Source of the DNA: Algoriphagus aestuarii
GTDB taxonomy: Bacteria; Bacteroidota; Bacteroidia; Cytophagales; Cyclobacteriaceae
Direction of reading: 5' to 3'
Length of the DNA stretch: 64,000 nucleotides
NCBI GenBank assembly: GCA_017051695.1
Contig: JAFIDK010000001.1
Coordinates: forward strand, 992,001 to 1,056,000
A model generated the notes under the pieces. That model did no database searches. It was not told where the DNA came from and saw only the letters and a program-made list of their open reading frames with translations. Shown here piece after piece: positions 24,550 to 34,123 of the stretch (its first letter is position 1; every line of letters begins with the position of its first letter). A program made the translations under genes and the position numbers.

Positions 24550-26952
24550 ATGAATAAAAGCTTACTATCACTTGTCTTTTTATTGGTTTCTTTCACGGCC
24601 TTTTCCCAAGGAGTTATCCGGGGAAAAATTATTAATCCTTCCAATGGAGAACCTGTGGCTTTTGCAAATGTGTTGATTCTCAATACAGATCTAGGAGCGA
24701 TTTCTGATGAAGAAGGAAAGTATGAAATAAGGGAAGTCCCACCCGGATTGTATAACGTTCGGGCTAGTTTTGTAGGCTTTAAAACCGAAACCAAGTATGA
24801 AGTGAGTGTCACAATTTCAAAATCTGTTCAGCTGGATTTTGAGCTCCGTGAAGATGCCTCAGAATTGAATGAAGTGGTGGTAAGTTCGGAGTTTTCTAGG
24901 TCAGAAGAGACACCGCTTTCAGTACGTAGACTTAACAGCAATGAAATAGAGCGTTATCCTGGAGGAAACCGCGATATTTCAAAAGTTATACAAGCTTTGC
25001 CTGGAGTAGCGAGTACGCCTAGCTTTAGAAATGACATCTTGATCCGAGGTGGAGCCCCAAATGAAAACAAGTTTTTTGTAGATGAAATTGAAGTTCCGGT
25101 AATCAATCATTTTTCTACCCAAGGTTCCTCAGGTGGGCCAGTTGGAATATTGAATGTGAATTTGATCTCAAATGTGGACTTGATTGCCGGAGGATTTCCA
25201 GCCAATCGAATGGATGCATTGAGTTCTTTCTTTGAAATTCAACTGAAAGAAGGGAATAGAGAAGAAATGGAAACCCAGTTGACTTTGGGCGCCTCTGAAT
25301 TGACTTTATCAAACGAAGGACCACTTGGCGAAAAAACAACTTATTTGCTTTCTGCTAGAAGGTCATATTTACAGGGGTTATTCAAGGTTTTAGGACTTCC
25401 TTTCCTTCCTACTTTCAATGACTTTCAACTTAAAACCACTACCAAGATTAATGACAAAACGGAGTTGACATTTTTGGGAGTAGGAGCGATTGACAAGTTT
25501 GTCTTGAACGAAGAAATTCCGGACGATGAAACCGAGGAGGAATTAGAAAACCGATTGTACCTGTTAGATGTCCTTCCTGTCCAAAGTCAATGGAATTATA
25601 CTACTGGAGTAAAACTCAAAAGATACCGTGATAATGGTTTTTGGACGTTTGTGTTAAGCCGAAACATGCTTAACAATGAAGCAGAAAAATATTTTCAAAA
25701 TGATGAAAACTCTGAGGCCAACCTGCTTTATCGCTACTTATCACAGGAATCGGAAAACAAGTTCCGAGCAGAAAACAGCATTTTTGGAACAGGTTATAGT
25801 CTCAAATATGGCTTCAATTATGAATATTCGAGATATTATATCAAGAATTTTGATCGGGCTACTTTAGCAAACTCCAATGAAGTAATTGCGGTAGAATCTA
25901 CTTCTAATTTCAATGAATACGGTGCCTTTATTTCCGGGACTAAATATTCAAAAAATGAGCGGTTATTACTTTCCGGTGGAGTGAGAATGGATGGTTCGGA
26001 TTTTGGCAAAACTGCATCCAATCCCTTGAATCAGATCAGCCCGAGATTTTCGGTCTCTTTCCAATTGAAACCTAATCTTTTTGCAACAGCTAATGCGGGG
26101 ATTTATTACCAAAAGCCTCCATACACGGTTTTAGGATATCGAAATAATGAAGGAGAATTGGTCAATCAGGAGGAAGATGTCAGATATATCCAAAACAGTC
26201 AGTTGATCGCAGGATTGGAATTTTTGGCTCCTGAAAAGAACCGGAGATTTACGATGGAGGCTTTTTACAAAAAATACAGAAACTATCCTTCTTCAGTGAG
26301 AAATGGGATCGCGTTGGCAAACCTAGGAGCTGATTTTGGGGTCATAGGAAATGAACCTGTCAAATCCGATGCTGAAGGGCGGGCATTTGGAATAGAATTT
26401 TTGGCACAGCAGCGTTTATTCAATGATTTTTATGGAATTGCTTCCTTGACTCTGGTCAGAAGCGAATTTACCAATCCAAATACGGAAGGCTTTATTCCTT
26501 CCTCTTGGGACAATAAAATCATTTTAAGTTTGACAGCCGGAAAGAGGTTCAATAATAACTGGGAAATCGGTACAAGGTGGAGATATCTGGGTGGAACACC
26601 TTACACACCTTATGATGTCGAGGAATCCTCTTTGATTAGCAATTGGGACTTAAGAGGCCAGCCTATTTTTGATTATTCACAAATCAATGCGATTAGATTG
26701 AGTGCTTTTCATCAATTGGATTTGCGTGTGGACAAAAAGTATTATTTCCCAAAATGGAGCCTTAATTGGTATGTGGATATCCAGAACGCGTATAATTTCC
26801 AAGCAGAACAAGCCCCATTATTAGTTCCTGTCCGAGATGATTCCGGCAATATCTTGGTGGACCCCAATGATCCAAGTCGCTATCAGCTTAAATTCATAGA
26901 AAATACAGCAGGTACTATTTTGCCAACAGTAGGGATAATAATAGAGTTTTAG
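24550..26952 (+). CDS. TonB-dependent outer membrane receptor with carboxypeptidase-like regulatory domain
   Basis: An 800-residue receptor. A signal peptide ends near FTAFSQ at about 20. Residues 22-110 form a CarboxypepD_reg-like domain (GVIRGKIINPSNGEPVAFAN, PPGLYNVRASFVGF). Residues 120-225 are the plug (SRSEETPLSVRRLN, VIQALPGVAST, DILIRGGAPNENKFFVDE). The rest is a beta-barrel ending in IIIEF with a terminal aromatic. No SusD partner follows, so it belongs to the class used for siderophores, vitamins or peptides rather than glycans. It starts 64 bp after the crtW-like gene and may or may not share that transcript. The ligand cannot be predicted. Confidence 0.9.
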   Translation: MNKSLLSLVFLLVSFTAFSQGVIRGKIINPSNGEPVAFANVLILNTDLGAISDEEGKYEIREVPPGLYNVRASFVGFKTETKYEVSVTISKSVQLDFELREDASELNEVVVSSEFSRSEETPLSVRRLNSNEIERYPGGNRDISKVIQALPGVASTPSFRNDILIRGGAPNENKFFVDEIEVPVINHFSTQGSSGGPVGILNVNLISNVDLIAGGFPANRMDALSSFFEIQLKEGNREEMETQLTLGASELTLSNEGPLGEKTTYLLSARRSYLQGLFKVLGLPFLPTFNDFQLKTTTKINDKTELTFLGVGAIDKFVLNEEIPDDETEEELENRLYLLDVLPVQSQWNYTTGVKLKRYRDNGFWTFVLSRNMLNNEAEKYFQNDENSEANLLYRYLSQESENKFRAENSIFGTGYSLKYGFNYEYSRYYIKNFDRATLANSNEVIAVESTSNFNEYGAFISGTKYSKNERLLLSGGVRMDGSDFGKTASNPLNQISPRFSVSFQLKPNLFATANAGIYYQKPPYTVLGYRNNEGELVNQEEDVRYIQNSQLIAGLEFLAPEKNRRFTMEAFYKKYRNYPSSVRNGIALANLGADFGVIGNEPVKSDAEGRAFGIEFLAQQRLFNDFYGIASLTLVRSEFTNPNTEGFIPSSWDNKIILSLTAGKRFNNNWEIGTRWRYLGGTPYTPYDVEESSLISNWDLRGQPIFDYSQINAIRLSAFHQLDLRVDKKYYFPKWSLNWYVDIQNAYNFQAEQAPLLVPVRDDSGNILVDPNDPSRYQLKFIENTAGTILPTVGIIIEF

Positions 26953-27395
26953 ACCAAAGAATCGATCAATTTCAATATCCGCTCTGCTTTTACCTCTTCT
27001 TTTTTGCTGCCAAAAATATAGGTGATCCATCGGCTTTTTTTTGCATTGCTCCATGATTGGAAAAGCTCAAGTTTTCCAGGTACATCCCGAAGGCAGTCCT
27101 CTAGTTCCAGAGGGGTTTTTGTTGGAAGAGTATCCTCATAAACTTCAATTCTGACAGTTTCTCCGGCTTCCTTTTTGAGTTTTTGTCGGAGTGCTTTCGG
27201 CAGAGGCAAAAAAAGATTTCCATCTCCAAGAGGCATTAAATGTTTCCCTCCAAAGGGAATTTGATCGACCGTACCTTTTACTCGTATCATCCCAAAAGGA
27301 AGCTTAGATTGGTCGGCTTCGAAAGGAATTTTGACATAAGTCCAACCTCCCTTTCCGGGGAATTTTTCCATTAAAAAGTGACCGCTAATAATCAA
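26949..27395 (-). CDS. DUF1905 / YdeI-like (OmpD-associated) domain protein
   Basis: A 148-residue cytoplasmic protein. The first 80 residues resemble DUF1905 (GKGGWTYVKIPFE, FGMIRVKGTVDQIPF, LMPLGDGNLFLPLPKALRQK). The C-terminal part resembles the bacteriocin-protection YdeI helical domain (FQSWSNAKKSRWITYIFGSK). The only start that keeps the first beta-strand is a TTG at 27395; an ATG eight codons later is the alternative. Its stop overlaps the 3' end of the converging TonB receptor gene by 4 bp. Biochemical function is unknown. Confidence 0.75.
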   Translation of the reverse strand: MIISGHFLMEKFPGKGGWTYVKIPFEADQSKLPFGMIRVKGTVDQIPFGGKHLMPLGDGNLFLPLPKALRQKLKKEAGETVRIEVYEDTLPTKTPLELEDCLRDVPGKLELFQSWSNAKKSRWITYIFGSKKEEVKAERILKLIDSLV

Positions 27396-27510
27396 AGCCT
27401 GAGGAAATTTTTGTTTTGTCTAAACCAAATTATAATTCTGAAAGTAGCTTTCAGAGTATTTTGGGTCCTTTTTAAAGAGAATAAATAGAAGGCTGATGAG
27501 AAATCAGACA

Positions 27511-27539
27511 AAAAAAAGAGCGGGAATAAATCCCGCTCT
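27511..27539 (-). terminator. Rho-independent terminator (minus strand)
   Basis: Perfect 9-bp stem AGAGCGGGA / TCCCGCTCT with a 5-base loop, followed on the minus strand by seven T. It ends the transcript of the small outer membrane protein gene. Confidence 0.88.
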
Positions 27540-27545
27540 AGTTTA

Positions 27546-28013
27546 TTAATTTGTGGCGTTACTGCCATCATTTCCAAATCTCCATCGGATATTCAAACCG
27601 AAAACATCTGCAAAAAAGTCAGTGTCTTCTACAATTCGGAATGTTGGCCTCCAATCAGCACCAATAACAATCGGCACATCTTCAAAAGCATATTCGATAC
27701 CTATTTCGCCAGCTGCAGCCAAAGAGAACGGATCATCGATGTATAAAGATGGACCGGCACCGACATACCATTTGAAATCGCTCGATCCAACTGGTCGATA
27801 AATGAAATCCCATAGCGCATCAATTCCTACTCCAGAGCCAAAACTCACGTCAGCGTGAATTCGGCTAAACTGACCTAAGGAAAAAACTCCATCGATGGCC
27901 ACATTGTTGCCGCCAAATTGGCCAAATCTCACACCTACTTCTTGAGCATTACTTTCTAAGGATGCTCCAAAAGCAAAAAAGACAACCAGAAATAATATCT
28001 TAAAATATTTCAT
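27546..28013 (-). CDS. Small outer membrane beta-barrel-like protein
   Basis: A 155-residue secreted protein from the ATG at 28013, giving a clean signal peptide ending near ESNAQ. The open frame extends 14 codons upstream without a better start. The mature part is a series of short alternating strands rich in Gly and aromatics (VGVRFGQFGGNNVAIDG, WYVGAGPSLYI, VPIVIGADWRPTF) and ends in NIRWRF near the C-terminus, consistent with an eight-stranded barrel. The final aromatic is followed by a few extra residues. It is a single-gene unit with its own terminator. No function can be named. Confidence 0.7.
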   Translation of the reverse strand: MKYFKILFLVVFFAFGASLESNAQEVGVRFGQFGGNNVAIDGVFSLGQFSRIHADVSFGSGVGIDALWDFIYRPVGSSDFKWYVGAGPSLYIDDPFSLAAAGEIGIEYAFEDVPIVIGADWRPTFRIVEDTDFFADVFGLNIRWRFGNDGSNATN

Positions 28014-28077
28014 TTTAATAAAGGTTAAGTGACATTGAAATAATTCGTTTAGCAAAGATTTAACTTTTTTTGATAAA

Positions 28078-28761
28078 TCAATCTGTTGGGGATAAATTTT
28101 TATAAACTACACCCGCTAAAATTGCTCCGGCGATCGGTGCTATCCAAAAAAGCCACAATTGCTGCAAATAGATTCCACCTGCAAAAATAGCTTGACTGGT
28201 GCTTCTGGCAGGGTTAACAGAAGTATTGGTCACTGGAATCGAAATCAAGTGGATTAACACTAAAGCAAGACCGATGGCCAGCCCTCCAAATCCTGCAGGA
28301 GCTTTTGGGTGGGTAGCACCTAATATCACGATCAAAAAGAAAAATGTCATAACGATTTCTGTGATCAACGCAGAAATCATGGAATATCCACCTGGAGAAG
28401 CCTCTCCAAATCCATTTGATGCAAAACCACCCAATTCAACTCCAGGTTTACCCGTAGCGATAGAATAGAGTATAGCAGCTCCAGCCAAGCCACCTAAAAC
28501 TTGGGCGATGATATAAGGAACAAGATCTTTGCTTTCAAATCTGCCTCCCATCCACAATCCTATGGAAACAGCCGGATTTAAATGACAACCACTTACATGT
28601 CCTATGCCATAAGCCATGGTGACGACAGTGAGTCCAAAAGCAAAAGCGACTCCTACAAATCCAATCCCTAATTCAGGGAACCCGGCAGCCAAAACGGCAC
28701 TACCACATCCGCCAAGGACAAGCCATAGCGTACCAATAAATTCTGCTACTAGTTTTTTCAT
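28078..28761 (-). CDS. aqpZ: Aquaporin Z-like water channel
   Basis: A 227-residue major intrinsic protein with six transmembrane helices and two half-helices. The two pore motifs are HLNPAVS near 61-67 and SVNPARS near 180-186. The aromatic/arginine filter is consistent with AqpZ (His before the first NPA region, Arg after the second). N-terminal [20 protein letters not shown] is the standard AqpZ opening. It moves water across the inner membrane during osmotic change. It stands alone, 64 bp upstream of the small barrel gene on the same strand. Confidence 0.92.
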   Translation of the reverse strand: MKKLVAEFIGTLWLVLGGCGSAVLAAGFPELGIGFVGVAFAFGLTVVTMAYGIGHVSGCHLNPAVSIGLWMGGRFESKDLVPYIIAQVLGGLAGAAILYSIATGKPGVELGGFASNGFGEASPGGYSMISALITEIVMTFFFLIVILGATHPKAPAGFGGLAIGLALVLIHLISIPVTNTSVNPARSTSQAIFAGGIYLQQLWLFWIAPIAGAILAGVVYKNLSPTD

Positions 28762-28969
28762 TTAGTTGTGGGTTAGATGGTGTACTCTATTGGAATTTAA
28801 TTATTTACCAGTAATTATCCATTAAAAAACTAATTGTTTTTTGGAGTATGAGAAGAAAAAGTATAGCTAAGTAAAGTTGAAAGCTTAGTATAGGGAAGGT
28901 TTTTTGGAACTGAAATCGAGTGGTTTTCGCCTGAATTTATTTTTATAAGGTTAAAACAGGTATTCCCAT

Positions 28970-29007
28970 TTTTTACCCTTTATCTTAGGGTTATTTCAGG
29001 GTAAAAA
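28970..29007 (+). promoter_or_regulatory. Perfect inverted repeat in the leader of the zinc peptidase gene
   Basis: TTTTTACCCT (28970-28979) and AGGGTAAAAA (28998-29007) form a perfect 10-bp inverted repeat around an 18-base spacer. The spacer also contains TTAGGGTT. It ends 14 bp before the ATG, so it could be an operator or an RNA hairpin that hides the ribosome site. No T-run follows it. Confidence 0.45.
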
Positions 29008-29021
29008 GGTCAAAGCAGTTT

Positions 29022-30062
29022 ATGAAAATATTTGAATGTGGAAATTGTTTTCATCCACTTTACTTCGAAAATTCAAGTTGTGAAAAGTGTGGAAATCAAG
29101 TGGGCTTTTTAGAAAATGACTTAGATCTAAAATCATTTGATTCATCATTTTACTCGATTTCTTCCAAAGAGAAAGGAGTGACTTTTAGGTATTGTGAAAA
29201 TTATAAGTTTGGGGTTTGCAATTGGATGATTCCACAAGATGGGCCTTCGGAATTCTGTCTTGCCTGCTCTCTGAATAGGACAATACCTGACCTTTCTGAT
29301 CAAGAGAACTTTGAAAAGTGGAAAAAGCTGGAAAGTGCAAAACATCGTCTGGTTTACCAATTGTTGAGGTTAGGCCTGTTGAATTCTAATTCTAATCCAG
29401 AAAATCCTACCCCTTTGTTGTTTGACTTTATTGCCAAACAGGGAAATCCCGATATCAACACAGGCCACCAAAATGGATTGATCACCATTTTGCTTTCAGA
29501 AGCGGATTCGGTCCATAGGGAATTTATGCGAAAGCAGATGTCTGAACAGTACCGAACTTTAATCGGTCATTTTAGACATGAAGTGGGACATTATTATTGG
29601 GATCAATTGATTGCAGGGCAGGAGGATGAACTTCAGGGCTTCAGGAAACTTTTTGGGGATGAGCGGCTGGATTATGGACAGGCTTTGCAAAACCACTATC
29701 AAAACGGAGCTCCTACAAACTGGCAGCAAAATTATATCAGTCAATATGCGACTGCTCATCCCTGGGAGGATTGGGCAGAGACATGGGCACATTACCTTCA
29801 TATCATGGATATGTCTGAAACAGCCTTTTATTTTGGTCTTTCGGTCCAGCCATTGATCAAGGAGTCTTCGCTGAAAGGTAAAATCTCTTTTGACCCTTAT
29901 GACATCCAGCAATTTGATAAAATCTATAAGACATGGGCTCCCGTTTCTTTTGCCATAAACAGCCTTAATAGAGGCATGGGGATTCCTGATGCCTATCCAT
30001 TTGTCGTCAGTGCAGCGGTTTTGGATAAAATGATATTTATTCACCGATTAGTTTCCCAATAG
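29022..30062 (+). CDS. Zinc-ribbon plus zinc metallopeptidase domain protein (COG4307-like)
   Basis: A 346-residue protein with no signal peptide. Two cysteine pairs at C6/C9 and C20/C23 form an N-terminal zinc ribbon. A second set (C58, C66, C79, C82) may form another. The C-terminal half has the metallopeptidase motif H186-E-V-G-H190 with a likely third ligand in the WEDWAETWAHY region near 244-254. This layout matches the zinc-ribbon/zinc-binding peptidase family (Peptidase_Mx type). Its substrate is not known. An inverted repeat lies in the leader. It converges on the DUF486 gene with 13 bp between stops. Confidence 0.8.
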   Translation: MKIFECGNCFHPLYFENSSCEKCGNQVGFLENDLDLKSFDSSFYSISSKEKGVTFRYCENYKFGVCNWMIPQDGPSEFCLACSLNRTIPDLSDQENFEKWKKLESAKHRLVYQLLRLGLLNSNSNPENPTPLLFDFIAKQGNPDINTGHQNGLITILLSEADSVHREFMRKQMSEQYRTLIGHFRHEVGHYYWDQLIAGQEDELQGFRKLFGDERLDYGQALQNHYQNGAPTNWQQNYISQYATAHPWEDWAETWAHYLHIMDMSETAFYFGLSVQPLIKESSLKGKISFDPYDIQQFDKIYKTWAPVSFAINSLNRGMGIPDAYPFVVSAAVLDKMIFIHRLVSQ

Positions 30063-30075
30063 TTATTGGATGCAT

Positions 30076-30444
30076 TTACTTTTTGAAGAAGAAGTAAACT
30101 GCCAAAACCAAGAAAATAGCTCCAACTAAGTGATTTAGTTTAAATGTCTCGGTTTTAAATGCAATCAGTGAAAATACCATAAACACTACCAAAGTGATTA
30201 CTTCTTGGATGACTTTTAGCTGTACCAATGAAAATGGACCGCCATTTCCATCAAAACCTATTTTGTTGGCAGGAACCTGAAAACAATATTCAAAAAGTGC
30301 GATTCCCCAGGAAATCAAAACGACAGAAATCAATCCCAATTTGCTGAACCATTTCCATTCGGCGAATTTCAAATGACCGTACCAAGCTAAAGTCATAAAG
30401 GTGTTGGAAAGGACGAGTAATACGATCGTAAGAATTGCTTTCAT
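30076..30444 (-). CDS. DMT-type membrane protein, DUF486 family
   Basis: A 122-residue membrane protein with four hydrophobic helices. LSNTFMTLAWYGHLKF at the start and SWGIALFEYCFQVPANKIGF in the middle are the fingerprints of the DUF486 family, small relatives of drug/metabolite transporters. The length is typical. The substrate is unknown. The ATG at 30444 is the only good start, and the gene appears to be a single transcription unit. Confidence 0.85.
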   Translation of the reverse strand: MKAILTIVLLVLSNTFMTLAWYGHLKFAEWKWFSKLGLISVVLISWGIALFEYCFQVPANKIGFDGNGGPFSLVQLKVIQEVITLVVFMVFSLIAFKTETFKLNHLVGAIFLVLAVYFFFKK

Positions 30445-30504
30445 AGCCGAGGAGTTTAAAACCTCGCGAATTTCAGCAATTTATCGTTCCCTTGTATGAG
30501 GATC

Positions 30505-31863
30505 TTAATCCAGTTTTTTTCCGTTGACGATTACATTTTTTAGCTTAAAACCGTCCACAATAGATGGATTAAAAGCTGCTGTTTCCGCATTGATGCTGAG
30601 ATTTTCAAAGGTAAAATCTGATAATCGATCGTGTTCAGTAATCGCCACGTCAAAAAATATCTCGCAATCCAGATCGATGTTTTTCATGGTGATATGATCA
30701 GAATAGGAAATCGGAACTTCTGGCCTTCCTTTCAGATCAAAAAATTGAGTCCAGGGCTTGACATATAAAAAGCTTCTGGCCTGACCTGTGATATTTTCTA
30801 CTGTGATGTATTCGTAATGCTGAGGTGTATCCGGTCTCATTTTCAACCATAATAGACGAACAGCATCCTGAACTTTAACATTTCTCATGATCACATTTTT
30901 ATTGTGAATGGATTCACTGCCATTTGTAAGGGCAGAATGGCAAAATCCAAATTCGCTGTCTTCGATGAGAATATGGGTGTTTTCTCCATTATTTGGATCC
31001 TGATCTGCCCAGGGGCCTTTTCCTCCTTTAAGTGCTATGGCATCGTCATTTACAGCGAGGTAGCAACCTTTAATCAGGACATTCGAAACCACGTCCAAAT
31101 CGATCGCATCTGTGCTGGGTGCTTTGATAGGCTCATGTGGAGAAGTGATGGTCAGATCCAGTAACTTGATATTCTTACATTGATAGTAATGACTGCTCCA
31201 AAATCCCGCATTGATCAACTTCACATCCTGTAATTGGATATCATTGCTCCTCCAAATAAATACCAGACGTGGCCTGGAAACTTCCAGATTGGTGCAATTG
31301 GGGTCTTCTTTTCTTCGCTGCCAAAATGCCTCCCAAAATTTCAGCCCATTGCCATTGATCGTGCCTGTGCCGGTTATAGAGAACCCATCCACTTCATAGG
31401 CATTGACCAAAGCGGCAAAATAATTCAAATTCTGCCCTTCCATCCTCGAGGGAATCAGTGGATAATCGACGATGTCATCAGATCCTTTTAATACTGCTCC
31501 TTCGGAAAGATGAAGACGGGTATTAGGTTTGAAAAATAAAGCGCCACTTGAAAATGTTCCCTTGGGAATGACGATTACCCCACCTCCATTTTGGGCAGCC
31601 CGATCGATGATCCGCTGGATTTTAGAAGTTTGTATCAAGGTACTATCCGCAAGTACCCCATGCTCAGTTAGGATGTATTGCTTACCGAGATCTTTTAATT
31701 CGAGCTTTGAATAATCATGAAACCAAGGAGAGATTTCTGTCCCATCAGGCCATCTGTCTGTCTTTTCATTTTGGGAAAAAGCTAGAGATGCCTCTAATAA
31801 GAAAACAAGGGAAAGAAGGGAAACAGTTGGAAAAAGTAACTTCGAAAGATTCTGTGGATTCAT
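30505..31863 (-). CDS. Glycoside hydrolase family 28 (polygalacturonase-like), secreted
   Basis: About 452 residues from the ATG at 31863, with a signal peptide ending near LAFSQ. The parallel beta-helix carries the GH28 catalytic pattern: APSTDAIDLDVV (canonical NTD), VNDDAIALKGG (the Asp pair), FCHSALTNGSE (the His loop) and LWLKMRPD (in place of RIK). These would hydrolyse galacturonan or rhamnogalacturonan chains. The frame opens 12 codons earlier, but that would displace the signal peptide. The next gene upstream on this strand, 96 bp away, is an esterase, which suggests shared polysaccharide use. Confidence 0.85.
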   Translation of the reverse strand: MNPQNLSKLLFPTVSLLSLVFLLEASLAFSQNEKTDRWPDGTEISPWFHDYSKLELKDLGKQYILTEHGVLADSTLIQTSKIQRIIDRAAQNGGGVIVIPKGTFSSGALFFKPNTRLHLSEGAVLKGSDDIVDYPLIPSRMEGQNLNYFAALVNAYEVDGFSITGTGTINGNGLKFWEAFWQRRKEDPNCTNLEVSRPRLVFIWRSNDIQLQDVKLINAGFWSSHYYQCKNIKLLDLTITSPHEPIKAPSTDAIDLDVVSNVLIKGCYLAVNDDAIALKGGKGPWADQDPNNGENTHILIEDSEFGFCHSALTNGSESIHNKNVIMRNVKVQDAVRLLWLKMRPDTPQHYEYITVENITGQARSFLYVKPWTQFFDLKGRPEVPISYSDHITMKNIDLDCEIFFDVAITEHDRLSDFTFENLSINAETAAFNPSIVDGFKLKNVIVNGKKLD

Positions 31864-31959
31864 GCCCTTAAGATAAAAGAATTTCAAAGGTGATACCATC
31901 AGGCACTATCCTGCTCCTACAGGGCGTCTTCCTAAAACACCTCCATACCCCAATAACTT

Positions 31960-32910
31960 TTATTTAGAGGAGTTCCAAAGCCATTTTAAACCTTCAGGAA
32001 GCAAAGCACCTGGATGTTTGTCACTATGCTCGCCGTCGGTCCAAACATAGGTGAACTCGTATCTAGGTAATGGTAAACCTTTTTTGTCTGCATTTTGATT
32101 AGCATATTCCAGAGCTGAGATCATCTGTTGATTTGCCAGAAACCAATTGCCCCATTCATTACTCAGGTCATTGGTTCCATCTTGGAAGAAAATCCGGATC
32201 GGCCTGATCTCCTCTCTTCGTATCAATGCAGGATAATCCTGACCTCCTAGTTTGATGGGATTTTCATTGGGTCGGAATCCAATGGAAACATAGCTCCCAA
32301 TCCCGCTGAAAACTTTCCGAAAGTAATCGGGATAATGCCATGCCACAGTGAATGCTGCGATGGCTCCGCTACTGGTTCCTCCGATGGCTCTTTGCTCAGG
32401 ATCCGTAGTGAGGTTGTATTTTTTGCTCACTTCAGGAAGTATTTCTTCGATGATGAATCTAGCATACCTATCGTCCATCGCATCGTATTCTGCAGCCCTG
32501 TTGTTAGGATTGGAAGATCCTAAATCTGTGGGATAGGTTTCCGAAAGATTACCTGGAGAAATAAAGATGCCGATCGTGACCGGCATTTCTCCTTTTGCAA
32601 TCAGGTTTTCCATGACTTGGGGAGCACGTATGGATCCCTTTGGATTGGTGGCTCTGAATCCATCTTGGAAAACCAAGACACTTGCAGGTTTGGCAGCATC
32701 GTATTGACCAGGAATAAATAGCCAATAGTGTCTGACTGTACCTTTGATAATTTTACTGTGAAAATCAAAAGGACCTAAAAATTCTCCTTTAGGTACTCCC
32801 TCCTGAGGAAAATGATCGGGTGTCAGTTCGAGATTGGTGCGGATTTCAGTTTGTGCGGAAAGGCACAGGACTGTAAAAAAAACCAAAATGGAGGAAAAAA
32901 GGAATTTCAT
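31960..32910 (-). CDS. Secreted esterase, CE1/esterase D-like alpha/beta hydrolase
   Basis: A 316-residue secreted protein (signal peptide ending near LSAQT). The nucleophile elbow is in AIGGTSSGAIAAF (Ser near 175), the Asp region is around IFFQDGTNDL, and the catalytic His is in WTDGEHSDKHPG near 290. This fits the CE1 / enterochelin-esterase-like group. Members remove acetyl or feruloyl groups from plant polysaccharides or cleave siderophores. The GH28 gene behind it favours a glycan role. It is on the same strand, 96 bp before GH28. Confidence 0.78.
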   Translation of the reverse strand: MKFLFSSILVFFTVLCLSAQTEIRTNLELTPDHFPQEGVPKGEFLGPFDFHSKIIKGTVRHYWLFIPGQYDAAKPASVLVFQDGFRATNPKGSIRAPQVMENLIAKGEMPVTIGIFISPGNLSETYPTDLGSSNPNNRAAEYDAMDDRYARFIIEEILPEVSKKYNLTTDPEQRAIGGTSSGAIAAFTVAWHYPDYFRKVFSGIGSYVSIGFRPNENPIKLGGQDYPALIRREEIRPIRIFFQDGTNDLSNEWGNWFLANQQMISALEYANQNADKKGLPLPRYEFTYVWTDGEHSDKHPGALLPEGLKWLWNSSK

Positions 32911-32953
32911 AGGTTTGGAAATTTAGGCTAAATCATCCTTCAAAAATCTTTAC

Positions 32954-34102
32954 TTACTCCATTTTCCAGAAAATGATTCCACCAGCTTGTTTTCCCATAT
33001 CTATTGAAGTGATTTTTTTGGCATTCTTGATATCAATCACATCTACGGTACCAGGTTCTCCGCCGATTCCTTCTACAGAAACAAAGGCATATTTGCTATC
33101 AGGCGAGATCGTCACGCCATGTGAGACCATTCTTGTATTTTTTATTCTAGGTAGTTCTTTTCCCTTTTTTAGATCCCAAACCCCGGTTTCTCCACTTCCT
33201 TTATAAGTTGCCACCAAAAATTTTCCATCCGGAGAAACATCTAGATTATAAGGAGCTTTGCCAGCCGGAAAACGATTGGTCACCTCCCACTTTTCAAGGT
33301 CGACCTCGACGATATCATTGGTACCATTCCCGGCGACATAAACTTTTCCATTGGTAGGATGGGGAATCGCCCAAGTAGGTTTGGTAGCACTATGAACCAT
33401 CGGTACAGATGCAGCCATCATGTTATGACCCATTTTGGAATGATCCATCTGACTATGATCCATACCACTCATTGCTGGCGACTCTTCCTCCATTCCGTCC
33501 AGATTAAGTTTTCTATTGACTTTTAGCTTGGTAGTCGAAATTTCAAAAAGCTCTCCGGACATCATTCCCACTGAGTAATGAAATAAACCATCGGCTGAAA
33601 TTCTGGAGCCATGGGGCATCACCCCGGTTTCGATCCGATCTATCTCAATCATTTCCTCAGGATCGACTACAGAAACGGTACTAGGCACCATGTCTCCATG
33701 CAGATCAAAGTTTACACAATACAGAAGCCCTGTGGCTTTGGAAATTTGCAATGAAGCAGGAAAAAGTCCCAAACGAACGGTGTCTACTACTTCATTGGTT
33801 TCCGTAGCAAATTTGTATAAAGTTCCATAGGGATTGCCATGTGCCAGAGACAGATACCAATACTTGCCATCAGGACTGATATTGATTCCGTGAGGACCTT
33901 CGATCTCTGCGGGCCAAATTCCCACTGGAATAGTTTGCTCGATCGTCGCGTTTTTTCCATCAAATTTGATCAAGGCGACCTCATCTTCTGACTCGGCCGT
34001 CACATAGACATAGTAGTCCTGGGCATTTGCCATGAAACTACATGTCATCAGTGCTACCAGTGAAACTCCGCTTCCAATTTTCTTAAAAATGGTATAATTC
34101 AT
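32954..34102 (-). CDS. Secreted YncE-like beta-propeller with Met/His-rich loop
   Basis: A 382-residue periplasmic protein (signal peptide ending at MANAQ, about 28). Blade repeats are of the YncE/lactonase type, for example GPHGINISPDGKYWYLSL, SPDGKFLVATYKGSGETGVW and VSHGVTISPDSKYAFVS. An insertion at about 204-237 is crowded with Met and His (H216, H221, H226, H237 and about eight Met) in repeats of the MDHSxM type. Copper resistance proteins such as CopA/PcoA use this kind of sequence to bind Cu(I). It follows the LVIVD gene by 21 bp on the same strand, so the two are likely one unit. Confidence 0.78.
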   Translation of the reverse strand: MNYTIFKKIGSGVSLVALMTCSFMANAQDYYVYVTAESEDEVALIKFDGKNATIEQTIPVGIWPAEIEGPHGINISPDGKYWYLSLAHGNPYGTLYKFATETNEVVDTVRLGLFPASLQISKATGLLYCVNFDLHGDMVPSTVSVVDPEEMIEIDRIETGVMPHGSRISADGLFHYSVGMMSGELFEISTTKLKVNRKLNLDGMEEESPAMSGMDHSQMDHSKMGHNMMAASVPMVHSATKPTWAIPHPTNGKVYVAGNGTNDIVEVDLEKWEVTNRFPAGKAPYNLDVSPDGKFLVATYKGSGETGVWDLKKGKELPRIKNTRMVSHGVTISPDSKYAFVSVEGIGGEPGTVDVIDIKNAKKITSIDMGKQAGGIIFWKME

Positions 34103-34123
34103 AAGCTTGTCATGAAAGGGTTA

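Noticed and set aside
24279-24812. A 177-codon antisense frame over the crtW-like gene and the TonB receptor start
   Set aside because: It spans two well-supported genes on the other strand, and its translation is low-complexity and gene-unlike.
29559-30044. A 161-codon antisense frame over the zinc peptidase
   Set aside because: It is the mirror of a clear gene with intact zinc-ligand motifs; no start or domain features.
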